Assembly (NCBI RefSeq): GCF_028389875.1
Contig: NC_084668.1
Coordinates: 29,990,993 to 30,054,992, forward strand
DNA length: 64,000 bases
Reading direction: 5' to 3'
Source of the DNA: Rhea pennata
Taxonomy: Eukaryota; Chordata; Aves; Rheiformes; Rheidae
Shown here one piece after another: positions 60,421 through 64,000 of the stretch (position 1 is the first letter of the stretch; every line of letters starts with the position of its first letter). The notes beneath the pieces were generated by a model, which saw only the letters and a list, made by a program, of their open reading frames with translations, was not told the DNA's origin and ran no database searches. Position numbers and translations under genes: made by a program.

Positions 60421-64000
<3,580 letters not shown>

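Overview
This is a vertebrate nuclear window, most likely from a bird. The evidence is an AT-rich background, intron-split genes with GT-AG junctions, two CpG-island promoters, and a CR1 LINE 3' end with the sauropsid-type terminal repeat (CCATTCCGTGATTCTGTG). The protein-level best matches are vertebrate HIBCH and MFSD6, neighbours on human 2q32. There is no prokaryotic, phage, CRISPR or plasmid content, and I found no tRNA or rRNA gene.

Region 1, bases 1 to about 34,550 (minus strand): HIBCH, the mitochondrial 3-hydroxyisobutyryl-CoA hydrolase of valine catabolism. I located 13 coding exons by hand, from the ATG at 34,254 down to 659. All have canonical splice sites and the reading phase is unbroken over 347 codons plus one base. 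The last coding exon (about 38 residues by comparison with human) lies beyond base 1. The promoter is a TATA-less CpG island at about 34,060-34,545 with ETS, GC-box and CRE-like sites and a 20-base poly-C run. The introns hold one clear CR1 3' fragment (9,927-10,131), one decayed CR1 copy (about 20,750-22,045), several long A-runs and a perfect 20-bp inverted repeat (33,577-33,624).

Region 2, about 34,550-52,170: an 18-kb intergenic stretch in which I recognise no protein-coding gene. In human this slot holds INPP1; no INPP1-like exon is visible here. It contains an ancient decayed interspersed repeat (about 44,390-45,022), a 27-base T-run and a few GC-richer patches that could be regulatory or non-coding RNA.

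Region 3, about 52,170 to 64,000 (plus strand): the 5' part of MFSD6, a major-facilitator-superfamily membrane protein. It starts in a strong CpG island (about 52,170-53,110) with a perfect CRE palindrome, a (GGTGCC)5 repeat and a probable non-coding first exon ending at 52,724. After a 7.7-kb first intron comes the large first coding exon (ATG at 60,474, donor after 62,017; 514 codons plus two bases). The remaining MFSD6 exons lie beyond the window.

The two genes are divergently arranged, with start regions about 18 kb apart, and do not share a promoter. They are not known to work in one pathway. I see no convincing new multi-gene system. The most useful leads are the missing INPP1, the unexplained GC-rich segment at 53,616-54,016, the inverted repeat in HIBCH intron 1, and the G/C homopolymers beside both promoters.
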